This document shows positions 15,322-23,884 of a DNA stretch of 61,477 nt, piece after piece. The position numbers were made by a program, and so were the translations under genes. The stretch covers positions 1 to 61,477 of the forward strand of contig DATLRX010000017.1 in NCBI GenBank assembly GCA_035534435.1. The letters run 5' to 3'. This DNA comes from Palsa-851 sp035534435 (GTDB taxonomy: Bacteria; Chloroflexota; Dormibacteria; Aeolococcales; Aeolococcaceae). How positions within the stretch are numbered: position 1 is the first letter of the stretch; each line of letters opens with the position of its first letter. A model generated the notes under the pieces. That model was not told the origin of the DNA. It saw only the letters and a list, made by a program, of their open reading frames with translations, and did no database searches.

Positions 15322-16697
15322 CTCGGGGTGTCGAACCCGTTGAGTGGCAGACCCAGGTACGGGAAGTGGTCGATGTACCGGCTGTTGCCGGGCACCACGC
15401 CGCTGCTGAACTGGGCCGCCGAGAAGTCGCTGACCGCGCCCGCAGCACCGTCAGGCGTGAAGCTCGGATCCACAAGCGGGATGGTCACGCCTGCGATGGC
15501 GCGAATCTCGATCGTGGCCACGTCGTCGAACACGCGACGTCCGTTCGGGAAGCCGGCGACGTCGCCGCCGAGGATGCCGTTGATGTTCGGTGAGGAAGCC
15601 GGCGGAATCGCCATGTTGAGGCGAAGCAGGTCGGCTGGCGTCGAGCCGGTGCTGTTCTGGAAGCCGGCGACGATGCCGGCCGGCAGACCGGTCAACAGGA
15701 TCGCCTCGAGGTCGACGCGATCCTTCATGTATGCGGCGAGGTTCGGGAAGACGCCCGGGTAGAGCACGGGGAGGAGGCCCGCGAGCTCGGGATGCGCGTA
15801 GTTCGACACGAACTGCGCGTCGTTCCTCGGGTCGGTGGAGTTCCAGAAGTCCTTCTTGCCGATCGGGATGACCACCTCGTTGACCAGCGGCATGCCGAGG
15901 CGCGACACCTGGACCCACGGTCCGACATCGGTCGTGCGTCCGCCCATGTCGAGCACGGTCGACTTGCGGCGGCTGGCGGACGTATACACGCCGATCACCG
16001 AGTCCGGGCTCGTGGGATCGGTCGGGAGCTCGCCACCGCGCGTCAGGTGGGTCTTGGGAACCTGGATCGCGATCGTGTGGACGTTGAGCTGCTTCGAGGA
16101 GTCAACGCCGCCGACGGCCGGGAGCGGAATGAGGTGAGCGTTCTGGAACGGACGCAGGACACCCAGGTCGAAGATCGAACCGAGGTCGACGTAGAAGCCC
16201 TCACGGCGCTGACCCGCGAACACCCATCCACCGTCCAGCGGATGCACCGCCGCGGCGGCGAGCGCGTGGTAGTTGGGGGTCGAGCGGACGCCGACGTTCA
16301 CGGGCGGGCAGGCGAGCCGGTTGGCGAGGACCTCGGCGCGCCCGTTGCGGATGCGCGTGACCGAGTAGAACTGACGAACGTTCCAGCTCGAGCTGGTCAG
16401 GCTGGTGATGGGACCCGTGTTGTACAGGAACGTGTTCGGGTCGGTGTACTCGGTGGTGAACTTGAACTGGTAGGTGATGTTCTCGCCGACACCGCCGCCG
16501 TTGCTGATGTGGATCTCATAGAGGACGTCGTCGCCGAAGTTGTAGAAGTTCGGGCCGCCGTCCGGTCCCTCGAGCGGGATGTAATTGGCGATCAGCGTCA
16601 CCGAGTTCGGATGATCCGGGCTGGTGAACGCGTAAAGGTCAGTGCTGTCAGCAACCGGGTCCTTCGCGATGCCCGGCGCTTCACGATGCGAAGACAT
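15318..16697 (-). CDS. DUF4331 family protein
   Basis: A 459-residue protein with the DUF4331 signature at its N-terminus (SSHREAPGI, DSTDLYAF) and later NFYNFGDDVLYEIHI, IPIGKKDFWNSTDPRND and the C-terminal FPYLGLPLNGF. The family is beta-rich, of unknown function, and often linked to extracytoplasmic sigma factors. No signal peptide is visible on this copy, so export, if any, would need another route. GAGGGG precedes the ATG. It lies between a Tat-signal mini-protein and a small conserved protein, all on the minus strand. Confidence 0.88.
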   Translation of the reverse strand: MSSHREAPGIAKDPVADSTDLYAFTSPDHPNSVTLIANYIPLEGPDGGPNFYNFGDDVLYEIHISNGGGVGENITYQFKFTTEYTDPNTFLYNTGPITSLTSSSWNVRQFYSVTRIRNGRAEVLANRLACPPVNVGVRSTPNYHALAAAAVHPLDGGWVFAGQRREGFYVDLGSIFDLGVLRPFQNAHLIPLPAVGGVDSSKQLNVHTIAIQVPKTHLTRGGELPTDPTSPDSVIGVYTSASRRKSTVLDMGGRTTDVGPWVQVSRLGMPLVNEVVIPIGKKDFWNSTDPRNDAQFVSNYAHPELAGLLPVLYPGVFPNLAAYMKDRVDLEAILLTGLPAGIVAGFQNSTGSTPADLLRLNMAIPPASSPNINGILGGDVAGFPNGRRVFDDVATIEIRAIAGVTIPLVDPSFTPDGAAGAVSDFSAAQFSSGVVPGNSRYIDHFPYLGLPLNGFDTPR

Positions 16698-16739
16698 GTG
16701 TACCCCTCGTGAGGATGTGAATGCAGTTGCGGTCGGCTG

Positions 16740-17009
16740 TCAGCGCGTGACGCGCTGCAGCTGACGGATGAGCTGCGGGCTCCTGGTCACGATCGCCCTG
16801 TGGCCGACCATGACCTCGATCTCGCCGGTCGCCGCGTCACGAACGTATGCGGTCATGGGCTCATTCGCCACGGGACCGTCGCTCGCGTCAGCGACGTTCT
16901 GGGCCGCTTCCACGAGGGTGCCCGGCCCGGCGATCAGCCCCATCGCCGCCACGCCGCTTGCCGCCCCCACCGTGGTGGACAGAAACGTCCGCCGTGTCAC
17001 CTTCGCCAT
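16740..17009 (-). CDS. Tat-signal mini-protein
   Basis: An 89-residue protein with a twin-arginine signal (VTRRTFLSTTVGAASG) and a signal cleavage region near LVEAAQ at about residue 36, leaving about 50 exported residues (TAYVRDAATGEIEVMVGHRAIV). The start is set at 17007-17009, preceded by AGGAGAGGTG; an upstream in-frame ATG at 17072 is weaker. A Tat signal usually means export in folded form, often with a cofactor or in complex with a partner. The mature part has no cofactor motif, so piggy-back export of a partner such as the leaderless DUF4331 protein is possible (inference). Confidence 0.75.
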   Translation of the reverse strand: MAKVTRRTFLSTTVGAASGVAAMGLIAGPGTLVEAAQNVADASDGPVANEPMTAYVRDAATGEIEVMVGHRAIVTRSPQLIRQLQRVTR

Positions 17010-17132
17010 GTGCTTCACCTCTCCTGAGCGGCCGCCGGCGATCGAGTGGTCGCCGTGTCGCCGCTCTGTCACCGCCTGATACGGACGGGTCCAGACTGCG
17101 GATCACTGCCCGTGTTCAGGCGGAGGGGAGGC

Positions 17133-17807
17133 TCAGGTCCAGTTGGGGACGAGCACCTCGACGTCGCTCCCGGTGATCCGCGTCTGCACCGAGGGAAGCG
17201 GTGCAAGACGGTAGTCGCCAGGGTTTGCCTCACCGGTCAGGGCGAAGCTCATGGGATGGCACGGGCAGACGAGCTTGCCGGCCGCCGGCTCGGGGACGAG
17301 CGTGCAGCCCTGGTGCGTGCACACGGCGCTCAGCCCACGAATCTCGCCTTTGAGGGTGAACAGCACGCCCTGGATGCCACCCGCGGAGAACTGCTTGATC
17401 CTGCCGGGCTGCACGTCCTCGAGCGTCGCCACCTTCACCCACGCGCTGAGGTACGGCACGATGGGGCCGGTCCCGCTCTGGGGTTCGGTGAGCACTTCGC
17501 GGATACGTTCGGCTCCCACGCCGACCGCAACCGACGCGGCAACAGCGGCGATCCCTCCGGCAAGGAAGCGCCGCCGCTGAATGCCGTTGTCCACCCATCC
17601 GGGCTCGTGCTCACCCGCGTCTCGGAGCTGTCTCGCCAGATGGTCCACGAACGCGGGCGACGGCGCGGCCCCGCCGGGATGGGCTGCGCGCAGGCGCGCC
17701 GCGACCTGCATGGCCCCGGCGTCGTCCTCGGCGGGCGCGCGCGGCGGCCGGCGATCGGCGATCAACGCCTTGATGTACCGCGACAGGCGGCGGTCAGCCT
17801 TGGACAT
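17133..17807 (-). CDS. membrane-anchored Rieske [2Fe-2S] protein with anti-sigma-like N-terminus
   Basis: A 224-residue protein. Residues 1-75 are cytoplasmic in type and Arg/Ala-rich, ending in PSPAFVDHLARQLR, a pattern often seen in ECF anti-sigma factors. A twin-Arg-like RRRFLAGG and one helix follow (about 78-98). The outer part is a Rieske domain with cluster ligands C163, H165, C181 and H184, and the disulfide pair C168/C183. Its start overlaps the sigma factor gene by 14 bases, behind GGAGGTG. A bc1-type Rieske role is possible, but no cytochrome b is nearby; a redox-sensing anti-sigma role is inferred from context. Confidence 0.8.
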   Translation of the reverse strand: MSKADRRLSRYIKALIADRRPPRAPAEDDAGAMQVAARLRAAHPGGAAPSPAFVDHLARQLRDAGEHEPGWVDNGIQRRRFLAGGIAAVAASVAVGVGAERIREVLTEPQSGTGPIVPYLSAWVKVATLEDVQPGRIKQFSAGGIQGVLFTLKGEIRGLSAVCTHQGCTLVPEPAAGKLVCPCHPMSFALTGEANPGDYRLAPLPSVQTRITGSDVEVLVPNWT

Positions 17808-18324
17808 CGCCACCTCCGTTTGCCGCCGCACGGCGCAACGCGCGCAGTTGCAGCACCTTTGCGTTCGCCACGCTCACACCCATCGCCTTCGCAGTCTCAC
17901 GGATCGAGTACCCGCGGAGGAACCGGAACTCGAGAACGCTCCGGTAGTTGGGAGGAAGCTGGTCGAGGATGCCGCTCACGTCGACCTCGCGATCGGGGTC
18001 GGGCTCGCCGGCGGCGTCACGTTCATCGTCGAACTCCATGAGGACTGTGCCGTGTCGCTGACGCCAGACATCGGCGAGCACGGTTCGGGCGGTGGCACGG
18101 AGATAGGAACGAATCTCCGCGGGCGAGACATCGGATCGGAGCCGGGGCAGCGCACGCAGAAAGGTCGTCGACGTGACGTCCTCGGCGTCCGGCGTGTTGC
18201 CTGTCCGCGAGTAGACATACCGATAGAGGGGAGCAATGTGCTCCTGGTAGACGGACTCCCAGTCATACGCGCGATCAGGGGCGCCCACCACACGGAGCGG
18301 AGGCGTCAATTCGGGCACGGCCAC
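17794..18324 (-). CDS. ECF-type RNA polymerase sigma factor
   Basis: A 176-residue sigma-70 family protein. Region 2 has LYRYVYSRTGNTPDAEDVTSTTF (core and -10 recognition). Region 4 has QLPPNYRSVLEFRFLRGYSI followed by the HTH ETAKAMGVSVANAKVLQLRA (-35 recognition). It is the first gene of the Rieske, Tat mini-protein and DUF4331 operon and overlaps the Rieske gene, the usual arrangement for a sigma factor with its regulator. It is divergent from the hydrolase at 18396. Confidence 0.88.
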   Translation of the reverse strand: MAVPELTPPLRVVGAPDRAYDWESVYQEHIAPLYRYVYSRTGNTPDAEDVTSTTFLRALPRLRSDVSPAEIRSYLRATARTVLADVWRQRHGTVLMEFDDERDAAGEPDPDREVDVSGILDQLPPNYRSVLEFRFLRGYSIRETAKAMGVSVANAKVLQLRALRRAAANGGGDVQG

Positions 18325-18395
18325 GTTCGATCATGTCCTACGGGCAGGGGTTACGCAACCGGCCATTAGGGGCATGATTGACGCGAGGGAATCCC

Positions 18396-19445
18396 ATGAG
18401 CACCGCAACGACCCATGACCGCCTGATCGGCACCGTCTCGCTCGTGCTCGACCGCATGGTGCACGTGCGTCTCACGGCTGTCGGCATCAGCCGGCCCGGG
18501 GTCATCGACAGGACCCCCGCCGATCCGGCGCAGCTCTGGGAGGAGAGTCGCGTCCTCGATCCACGACCGCTGCACGTGAACCGGTCGTGGGAGTCGCTCG
18601 ACGGGCCGAAATGGCGCGAGCTCGAGCTCGAGGGGGAGAGCGATGGCCCCGGCGGGCACTGGGGCAGCCGGCGCTTCCTCTCCACCGCGCACATCCGGCA
18701 GAACTCCGGCCCGGCACCGTTCGTGCTCCTCCTGCACGGCTACGCGGTGCCGCAAACCACCTACGACCGCTGGCTGGCTCGTCAGATGCGCCAGCGTGGC
18801 GCCCATACCGCGCGCCTCGACCTGCCATATCACCTGCGCCGCACGCTTCGCGGACAGAGGAGCGGGGACGGCTACTTCAGTCTCGATCCCGCGCACATCA
18901 GGGCCGTGGTCCGCCAGTCCGTCGAGGACGCGGCCGCGATCATCGCCTGGGCACGCGCCGAGGTGACGCCCCACGTCAGCGTCGTCGGCGTCAGCCTCGG
19001 CGGTCTGATCGCGACCCTGCTTGCCGTGCAGCTCGATCTCGACCGCGTGATCGCGATCGCCCCGTTCTGCGACCCGGCGACCACGCTGTCGCAAAGGCCG
19101 CCGACCCCCTCGCTCCGGCATCTCGGCATGATCGGCGACGACATCCAGTCCTGGGGACCGGATCGGGCTGCGGCGGGTCGCTTTCTCGACTCGACGCTGG
19201 CTCCCCTCGTGGCGCGGCACTTCACCCCGCGCACGCCGGGAGATCGGATCACGCTCGTGAGAGCGATGCAGGACCTCGTCGTCGGAGCGGACCCCGTGAC
19301 GGAGCTGGCCGAGGCGTGGCAGACGGAGCTGTGGACGTACCCGCACGGACACATGACGGTGATGAGCGCGAGCGGGATCGCCCGCCGCATCGCGGACGCG
19401 GCGACGTCGCCGCCGCCCGAGGCCGGCCTCTCCGTCGCTGTATGA
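18396..19445 (+). CDS. alpha/beta hydrolase
   Basis: A 349-residue alpha/beta hydrolase. The oxyanion strand LLLHGYAVP is followed by the nucleophile elbow GVSLGG (Ser), and a late His in YPHGHMTVM likely completes the triad. The N-terminal 100 residues precede the fold and may form a cap. No signal peptide is seen. The start is the ATG at 18396 behind GAGGG. Its stop overlaps the acetyltransferase start by 4 bases. Substrate unknown; a carboxylesterase or lipase-like role is likely. Confidence 0.8.
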   Translation: MSTATTHDRLIGTVSLVLDRMVHVRLTAVGISRPGVIDRTPADPAQLWEESRVLDPRPLHVNRSWESLDGPKWRELELEGESDGPGGHWGSRRFLSTAHIRQNSGPAPFVLLLHGYAVPQTTYDRWLARQMRQRGAHTARLDLPYHLRRTLRGQRSGDGYFSLDPAHIRAVVRQSVEDAAAIIAWARAEVTPHVSVVGVSLGGLIATLLAVQLDLDRVIAIAPFCDPATTLSQRPPTPSLRHLGMIGDDIQSWGPDRAAAGRFLDSTLAPLVARHFTPRTPGDRITLVRAMQDLVVGADPVTELAEAWQTELWTYPHGHMTVMSASGIARRIADAATSPPPEAGLSVAV

Positions 19446-19987
19446 CCATAGCCGTGCCGGTGCTCCGGCGTGAAGGCACCACCCGAGCCGGCCGGCCGTT
19501 CCGCATCCGTCCATCCCGTGACAGCGACGCGCCGGAGCTTGCGGCGCTCATCGACTCGGTGGCCGCCGAGGGAGAGTTCATCGTCGCCGTCCCCGGCGAG
19601 CCTGACACCATCGAGCAGAGCGCGCGCCTCGTCTCGATCGTCCTGGAAGGCGGCCTCTCACTCACGCTCGAGATCGAGGGCGCCCTCGCGGGCAACGTGA
19701 TGGTCCATCGCCGCGCCGGCAGGCATTACGCACACGTGGCGGAAATCGCCATTCTTGTCGGCAACGGGCATCGCCGGGAGGGATTCGGGCGCATGCTCAT
19801 GGAGATGGCGATCGCGTGGAGCCGGGCGGTCGGCGTCGCGAAGCTCAGCCTGCAGGTGTTCCCCGGCAACGCCGCTGCCATCGCGCTCTATCGATCGCTG
19901 GGCTTCCGCGAGGAGGGCGTGGCGCGAGGAGAGGTGCGGATGGCGGGCGGGGATCGTGACCTGCTGCTCATGGCGCTGGCGCTGTAG
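19442..19987 (+). CDS. GNAT-family N-acetyltransferase
   Basis: A 181-residue GNAT protein. The acetyl-CoA binding motif A reads GNGHRREGFGRMLM (Q/RxxGxG/A type), and motif B reads NAAAIALYRSLGFREEGV, the hallmark of the RimI/PhnO-like branch. It transfers acetyl from acetyl-CoA to an amine or protein N-terminus. Coupled to the upstream hydrolase gene by an ATGA overlap. Substrate unknown. Confidence 0.85.
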   Translation: MTIAVPVLRREGTTRAGRPFRIRPSRDSDAPELAALIDSVAAEGEFIVAVPGEPDTIEQSARLVSIVLEGGLSLTLEIEGALAGNVMVHRRAGRHYAHVAEIAILVGNGHRREGFGRMLMEMAIAWSRAVGVAKLSLQVFPGNAAAIALYRSLGFREEGVARGEVRMAGGDRDLLLMALAL

Positions 19988-20013
19988 GCGCCGGACCCGG
20001 CGCGGACCCCTGG

Positions 20014-20019
20014 TATCCT
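20014..20019 (+). promoter_or_regulatory. -10 box, leaderless-type promoter of murI
   Basis: TATCCT ends 8 bases before the murI ATG at 20028, leaving no room for a Shine-Dalgarno after the predicted transcription start. Confidence 0.45.
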
Positions 20020-20027
20020 GCCCGCGA

Positions 20028-20870
20028 ATGAGCGACTCGCGCCCGATCGGCGTGTTCGACTCCGGTGTCGGCGGCCTGACCGTGCTCCGCGAGCTGCGTC
20101 GACGGATGCCTGCTGAGCGGCTGCTGTACGTCGCCGACCTGGAGCACTTTCCGTATGGTCCGCGGCCGCAACGCCAGGTCCGCGACCTCGCGATGGGCAT
20201 CATCGCCATGCTGGTGACGATGGACACCAAGCTCGTCGTCATCGCGTGCAACACGGCGACGGCCGCCGCGCTTCACGTCGCGCGGGAGCATTTCGACATC
20301 CCGATCATCGGTGTGATCGCGCCTGGCGCACAGGCAGCGGCGACCGCAACGAGGTCGGGTCGCGTCGCGGTGCTCAGCACCGAGGGCACCCGGGCCAGCG
20401 GCGAGTACGTGCATGCCATCAAGGAAGCCAACCCGGGCGTCCTCGTCCTCAGCGAGGCGGCACCCGCCCTCGTCGAGATCGTCGAGGACGGCGACGCCGA
20501 CACCGATCGTGCCGACGCGGCACTCGAGCCGGTGCTCGAGCGGGTCTTCGCCTGGGACGCCGACACGCTCGTTCTCGGCTGCACGCACTATCCGCTGCTG
20601 CACCCCGCGATCGATCGGGTCATCGGCCAGCGCCGTCTCCGTGTGGTCGACAGCGCTGACACGACCGCCGCGCGCGTGAGCCGGGTCATCGCGGTGAACC
20701 ATCTCGAGGCAGGCGGTGAGGAGTCGATGTCACCGCCGCCGGAGCTGATGGTCACGGCCGATCCCGGCCGGTTCAGCGCAACCGCGGCGCGGCTGTTCGA
20801 CGAAGCCCTTCCGGATCCACGCCTGGTGCGACCTGCGCCTCCCGTGATCCAGCTCGCTGCCGGCTCATGA
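20028..20870 (+). CDS. murI: glutamate racemase
   Basis: A 280-residue enzyme that converts L- to D-glutamate for peptidoglycan. It begins with PIGVFDSGVGGLTVLREL; both catalytic cysteines are visible in IACNTATAAALH and LGCTHYPLLHP. Length fits the family. The ATG at 20028 is chosen because it gives the exact N-terminal motif of MurI and follows a -10 box at leaderless spacing. It overlaps the prenyl synthase gene by 4 bases. Confidence 0.95.
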   Translation: MSDSRPIGVFDSGVGGLTVLRELRRRMPAERLLYVADLEHFPYGPRPQRQVRDLAMGIIAMLVTMDTKLVVIACNTATAAALHVAREHFDIPIIGVIAPGAQAAATATRSGRVAVLSTEGTRASGEYVHAIKEANPGVLVLSEAAPALVEIVEDGDADTDRADAALEPVLERVFAWDADTLVLGCTHYPLLHPAIDRVIGQRRLRVVDSADTTAARVSRVIAVNHLEAGGEESMSPPPELMVTADPGRFSATAARLFDEALPDPRLVRPAPPVIQLAAGS

Positions 20871-21841
20871 GCATCGCCGCCGAGGAACTGCTCGAGCCCA
20901 TCGCCGGCGAACTGCGCGAGTTCGAGGTGAGGCTCGACTCCGAGATCGCGTCCGACCTCGGTCCGATGGCGAGCGCGATGTCGCACATCGTCAAGGCCGG
21001 AGGGAAGCGACTCCGGCCCGCGCTGGTCATCCTCTCGGCCCGGCTCGGCACGGCCGCTCCCGACGATGTCTTCAACCTCGCGATGGGGATCGAGTTCATC
21101 CATACGGCAACCCTTGTGCACGACGACCTCATCGACAAGGCGCCCACCCGGCGCGGCATCCAGACGATCCACGAGGCACTCGGACCCGACCCCGCGGTGA
21201 TCATCGGCGACTACTACTTCGCGAAGGGCGCATACCTGCTCGCGGAAATCGGAATCCCGGCAATCGATTCGGCGATCAGCCAGGCCGTGATGACGATCTG
21301 CATGGGCGAGCTGCTGCAGATGACCAGCCGCAACGCGTACGACCAGTCGCTCGAGGACTATCACCGAAAGATCGCGCGCAAGACGGCAACGCTCGTGAGC
21401 ACGTGCTGCTATGGAGGAGGCGTGATCGCGGGACTCGACACTGACGGCGTCGAGCGGCTGCGCCGCTACGGCCACAGCCTCGGTATGGCGTTCCAGATTG
21501 CCGACGACGTCCTCGACTACGTGGCGACGACTGCCGAGGTCGGCAAGCCGGTCGGCGCCGATCTGCGCCAGGGGACCGTGACGCTCCCGCTGATGCTCGC
21601 CCGTGACGATCCCGAGGCCGGCACACGGCTTCGCGAGATTCTGGACAAACGTGACCTCAACGACGACGACTACGACGAGGTCGTGACGTTGGTGCGCAAC
21701 TCGAGTGCCATCGCGGAGGCGGAGCGCGGCGCGCAGGAGTTCGCGCGGCAGGCAGCGGTCGAGCTGACCGGCTTTCCGGCGTCGGATTCGTTGACGACGC
21801 TCGAGCGCGTCTGCGACTACGTCGTCGAGCGGCGAATCTGA
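20867..21841 (+). CDS. trans-polyprenyl diphosphate synthase
   Basis: A 324-residue isoprenyl synthase. Both aspartate-rich motifs are present: HDDLID (FARM, near residue 85) and IADDVLDY (SARM, near 210), with GGKRLRP at the substrate diphosphate site. The enzyme condenses IPP with an allylic diphosphate to make long-chain prenyl chains, for the quinone side chain or a related lipid. It sits behind murI with an ATGA overlap. Product chain length cannot be read. Confidence 0.93.
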   Translation: MSIAAEELLEPIAGELREFEVRLDSEIASDLGPMASAMSHIVKAGGKRLRPALVILSARLGTAAPDDVFNLAMGIEFIHTATLVHDDLIDKAPTRRGIQTIHEALGPDPAVIIGDYYFAKGAYLLAEIGIPAIDSAISQAVMTICMGELLQMTSRNAYDQSLEDYHRKIARKTATLVSTCCYGGGVIAGLDTDGVERLRRYGHSLGMAFQIADDVLDYVATTAEVGKPVGADLRQGTVTLPLMLARDDPEAGTRLREILDKRDLNDDDYDEVVTLVRNSSAIAEAERGAQEFARQAAVELTGFPASDSLTTLERVCDYVVERRI

Positions 21842-21850
21842 GCGTTCCGC

Positions 21851-22435
21851 TCAGACGGCGCCGAGTCGCCGTATCTCGGCGCCGAAGATCGTGGCCCAGA
21901 GCGCGAGCACCACTGTCGCCGCCACATAGCCGGTCGCTTCGACCGCGGTCCACGCCAGTGACCTGCCGACGGCGCGGTCGCCGGACTGCGCGGCGCCGAT
22001 GCTCGCAACCGCGCGCGCGACATCGACGGCGGAGAGGAGCAACACCACAACGAGCGCTGACCGCACCGCCACGTATTCATGGCGGAGACCGGCGCGGAGC
22101 TGGCTGAGAGTGAGGCGGTCGGCGGAGGCACGTCCCGCCGGTGGCTCCGGAGCGCCGTGGCGCAGACGAAGGACGGCCGCCCCGAAGCAGAGCGCGGCCA
22201 CCCAACCGGGCCAGGCCGTCCGCCCGCTCGAGCCGGTCGCGATCAGCGTCTGCAGCGGATTGAGCGGGTCGTGTGCCGCGAGCTGCGCCGCCAGCGTCTG
22301 GTGCAGGCGCACGAGAAGCGTGCCCGCCACGCCGCACGCCGCCGCGGCGATCGCGACAACGATGCAGCGCAGCGCCACCGGTCCGCGATCCAGGAAGACA
22401 AGCTCGGTGAGGTGTGCGTCGCGCTGTGGCTGCAC
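21851..22435 (-). CDS. four-helix membrane protein, hypothetical
   Basis: A 194-residue protein with four hydrophobic helices (CIVVAIAAAACGVAGTLLV, the PGWVAALCFGAAVLRL stretch, SALVVVLLLSAVDVARAV, and TGYVAATVVLALWATIFG). No family recognised. Two GTG starts are possible. The longer one at 22433-22435 is preferred because TACAAT ends 6 bases upstream on this strand; the other is at 22376-22378. It is divergent from the EEP nuclease, start codons only 24 bases apart. Confidence 0.65.
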   Translation of the reverse strand: MQPQRDAHLTELVFLDRGPVALRCIVVAIAAAACGVAGTLLVRLHQTLAAQLAAHDPLNPLQTLIATGSSGRTAWPGWVAALCFGAAVLRLRHGAPEPPAGRASADRLTLSQLRAGLRHEYVAVRSALVVVLLLSAVDVARAVASIGAAQSGDRAVGRSLAWTAVEATGYVAATVVLALWATIFGAEIRRLGAV

Positions 22436-22441
22436 CGTGGC

Positions 22442-22447
22442 ATTGTA
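22442..22447 (-). promoter_or_regulatory. -10 box, minus strand
   Basis: TACAAT on the minus strand ends 6 bases before the GTG at 22433-22435. It shares two bases with the plus-strand box at 22446-22451. Confidence 0.4.
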
Positions 22448-22451
22448 AGTT
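22446..22451 (+). promoter_or_regulatory. -10 box, plus strand
   Basis: TAAGTT ends 8 bases before the ATG of the EEP nuclease at 22460. It overlaps the opposite-strand -10, so the two promoters probably compete. Confidence 0.35.
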
Positions 22452-22459
22452 CGCTGCTG

Positions 22460-23479
22460 ATGTCGCGAACGAGAACCGCACCAAACCGCACGATGCGCGT
22501 CGCCACATACAACATCCTGCTGGGAGGCGAACGTCGTCGCGAGCTGGTGTTCAATGTGCTGCGGCGCATAGACGCAGACGTGATCGCGCTCCAGGAGGTT
22601 CGCGAGCTCGACCACGTGCGCGAGCTCGCGCGCAGCCTCGGCATGGAGGTGTTGATCGGCCGGCCAAGCGATCCCGACTCGGCGATGCACACGGCGATCC
22701 TCACGCGCGTGGAGGTGCGCAGGTGGCGCAATCGCCGCCATCACGGGCGGATGCTGCGCTCGAATCTCCATTGCGAGATCGAGACCGGCGGCACGCGCAT
22801 ACCCGTCCTCGCTGTTCATTGCCTGCACCTCGCGGCACGCTTTGGGGAACGCAACAAAGGCGAGGCGAGGCGCATCCGTGAGATCGGCGCGGTGCTCACC
22901 GACATCCGGAACGAGCCGGCGGTGCCGCACGTGCTCATGGGCGACTTCAATGCCCTGAGCCCTGGGGATGACATCCGCGCGACGGCATTCTTCCGGCGCA
23001 TGAACGAGTTGCGCCGTGCGGGGCTGCTCGTCTCCGGCGCGAAAGGGACGCTCATACCGCTCGTCACGGCAGGCGAAGGGGACCCGCGGGAGATCGAGGA
23101 TCGCTGGCGACGCGCCGGCGTCGACCCACGCCTCCTCGGCGGGATTCCGGTGCTTCCGCGGGTCGTGTCGCCACTCACCGCCGGCATCCCCGTCTCCCGG
23201 GCGATGGACCGATTCCTCGGACGTCTCATCGAGCGATGGACGGTGGAGCGCCTGCTCAGCGAGGGCTACGTCGACTGCTACCGGCAGGTGCACCCCCGCG
23301 CACGGGGGCTCACCTGCGCGACGTGGCAGCTCGCGGCGCGGGTCGACTACGTCTTCGCGACGCCGGACCTCGCAACCGCGGTGCTCGCCGCGGATGTCGT
23401 CGGTGGTCGCACCTGGCCGGACCCGGACGCGGCAGCGGCGTCGGATCATTTCCCCGTCGTCGTCGAATTCGGGGTGTGA
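22460..23479 (+). CDS. endonuclease/exonuclease/phosphatase (EEP) family protein
   Basis: A 339-residue EEP-fold hydrolase. The family motifs occur in order: ATYNIL, IALQEV (metal-binding Glu), AVHCLHL, MGDFNAL (catalytic Asp/Asn) and the terminal SDHFPVV (Asp-His pair). The family cuts nucleic acid or phosphodiester/phosphomonoester substrates with Mg2+. No signal peptide is visible. A region of about 90 residues between GDFNAL and the RVDYVFA strand is longer than in minimal members. Substrate unknown. Confidence 0.88.
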   Translation: MSRTRTAPNRTMRVATYNILLGGERRRELVFNVLRRIDADVIALQEVRELDHVRELARSLGMEVLIGRPSDPDSAMHTAILTRVEVRRWRNRRHHGRMLRSNLHCEIETGGTRIPVLAVHCLHLAARFGERNKGEARRIREIGAVLTDIRNEPAVPHVLMGDFNALSPGDDIRATAFFRRMNELRRAGLLVSGAKGTLIPLVTAGEGDPREIEDRWRRAGVDPRLLGGIPVLPRVVSPLTAGIPVSRAMDRFLGRLIERWTVERLLSEGYVDCYRQVHPRARGLTCATWQLAARVDYVFATPDLATAVLAADVVGGRTWPDPDAAAASDHFPVVVEFGV

Positions 23480-23488
23480 GCCGCATGC

Positions 23489-23884
23489 TCAGGTGGCGAC
23501 GGCGCCGATTCCGGTCACCGTGGTGACGACGGCGTAGATCAGCAGCAGGAACAGGAACGCGATCGCCAGGCCGACGCTGCCGCAGACGATTCCGGTGATC
23601 GCCATACCCCTGCCGGAACCGTACGCGTCGGCGCGCCGGACGCCGAGGATCCCGAAGATGATCGCGAGCACGCCGAGCACGATGCTGACGTAGTCGACGA
23701 ACGGGATCCAGCAGAGAACCACCGCGATGATCCCGCACACACCGGCGGCGATGGCGATGCCGTTGGTCTCGCGGCCGTAGAGGATGGCAGGCTGCTGAGC
23801 ATATCCGTACGGCGCTCCCGGCGGCGGGAAGTCCGTTGGCGGCGCGGGCTGACCGGGCGGCACGGCGTTCGGATCGTCAGTCAC
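23489..23884 (-). CDS. DUF4190-like small membrane protein
   Basis: A 131-residue protein. The Pro-rich N-terminal tail of about 38 residues precedes two long hydrophobic segments (IAAGVCGIIAVVLCWIPFVDYVSIVLGVLAIIFGILG and GMAITGIVCGSVGLAIAFLFLLLIYAVV, each described by its ends here). The G-x-RRAD loop between them is typical of DUF4190. The start is the GTG at 23882-23884. Convergent with the EEP nuclease by a 9-base gap. Confidence 0.75.
   Translation of the reverse strand: MTDDPNAVPPGQPAPPTDFPPPGAPYGYAQQPAILYGRETNGIAIAAGVCGIIAVVLCWIPFVDYVSIVLGVLAIIFGILGVRRADAYGSGRGMAITGIVCGSVGLAIAFLFLLLIYAVVTTVTGIGAVAT

Noticed and set aside
17133..17807. Plain cytochrome bc1 Rieske subunit
   Set aside because: No cytochrome b or c1 gene nearby and it overlaps a sigma factor gene; kept as an alternative only.
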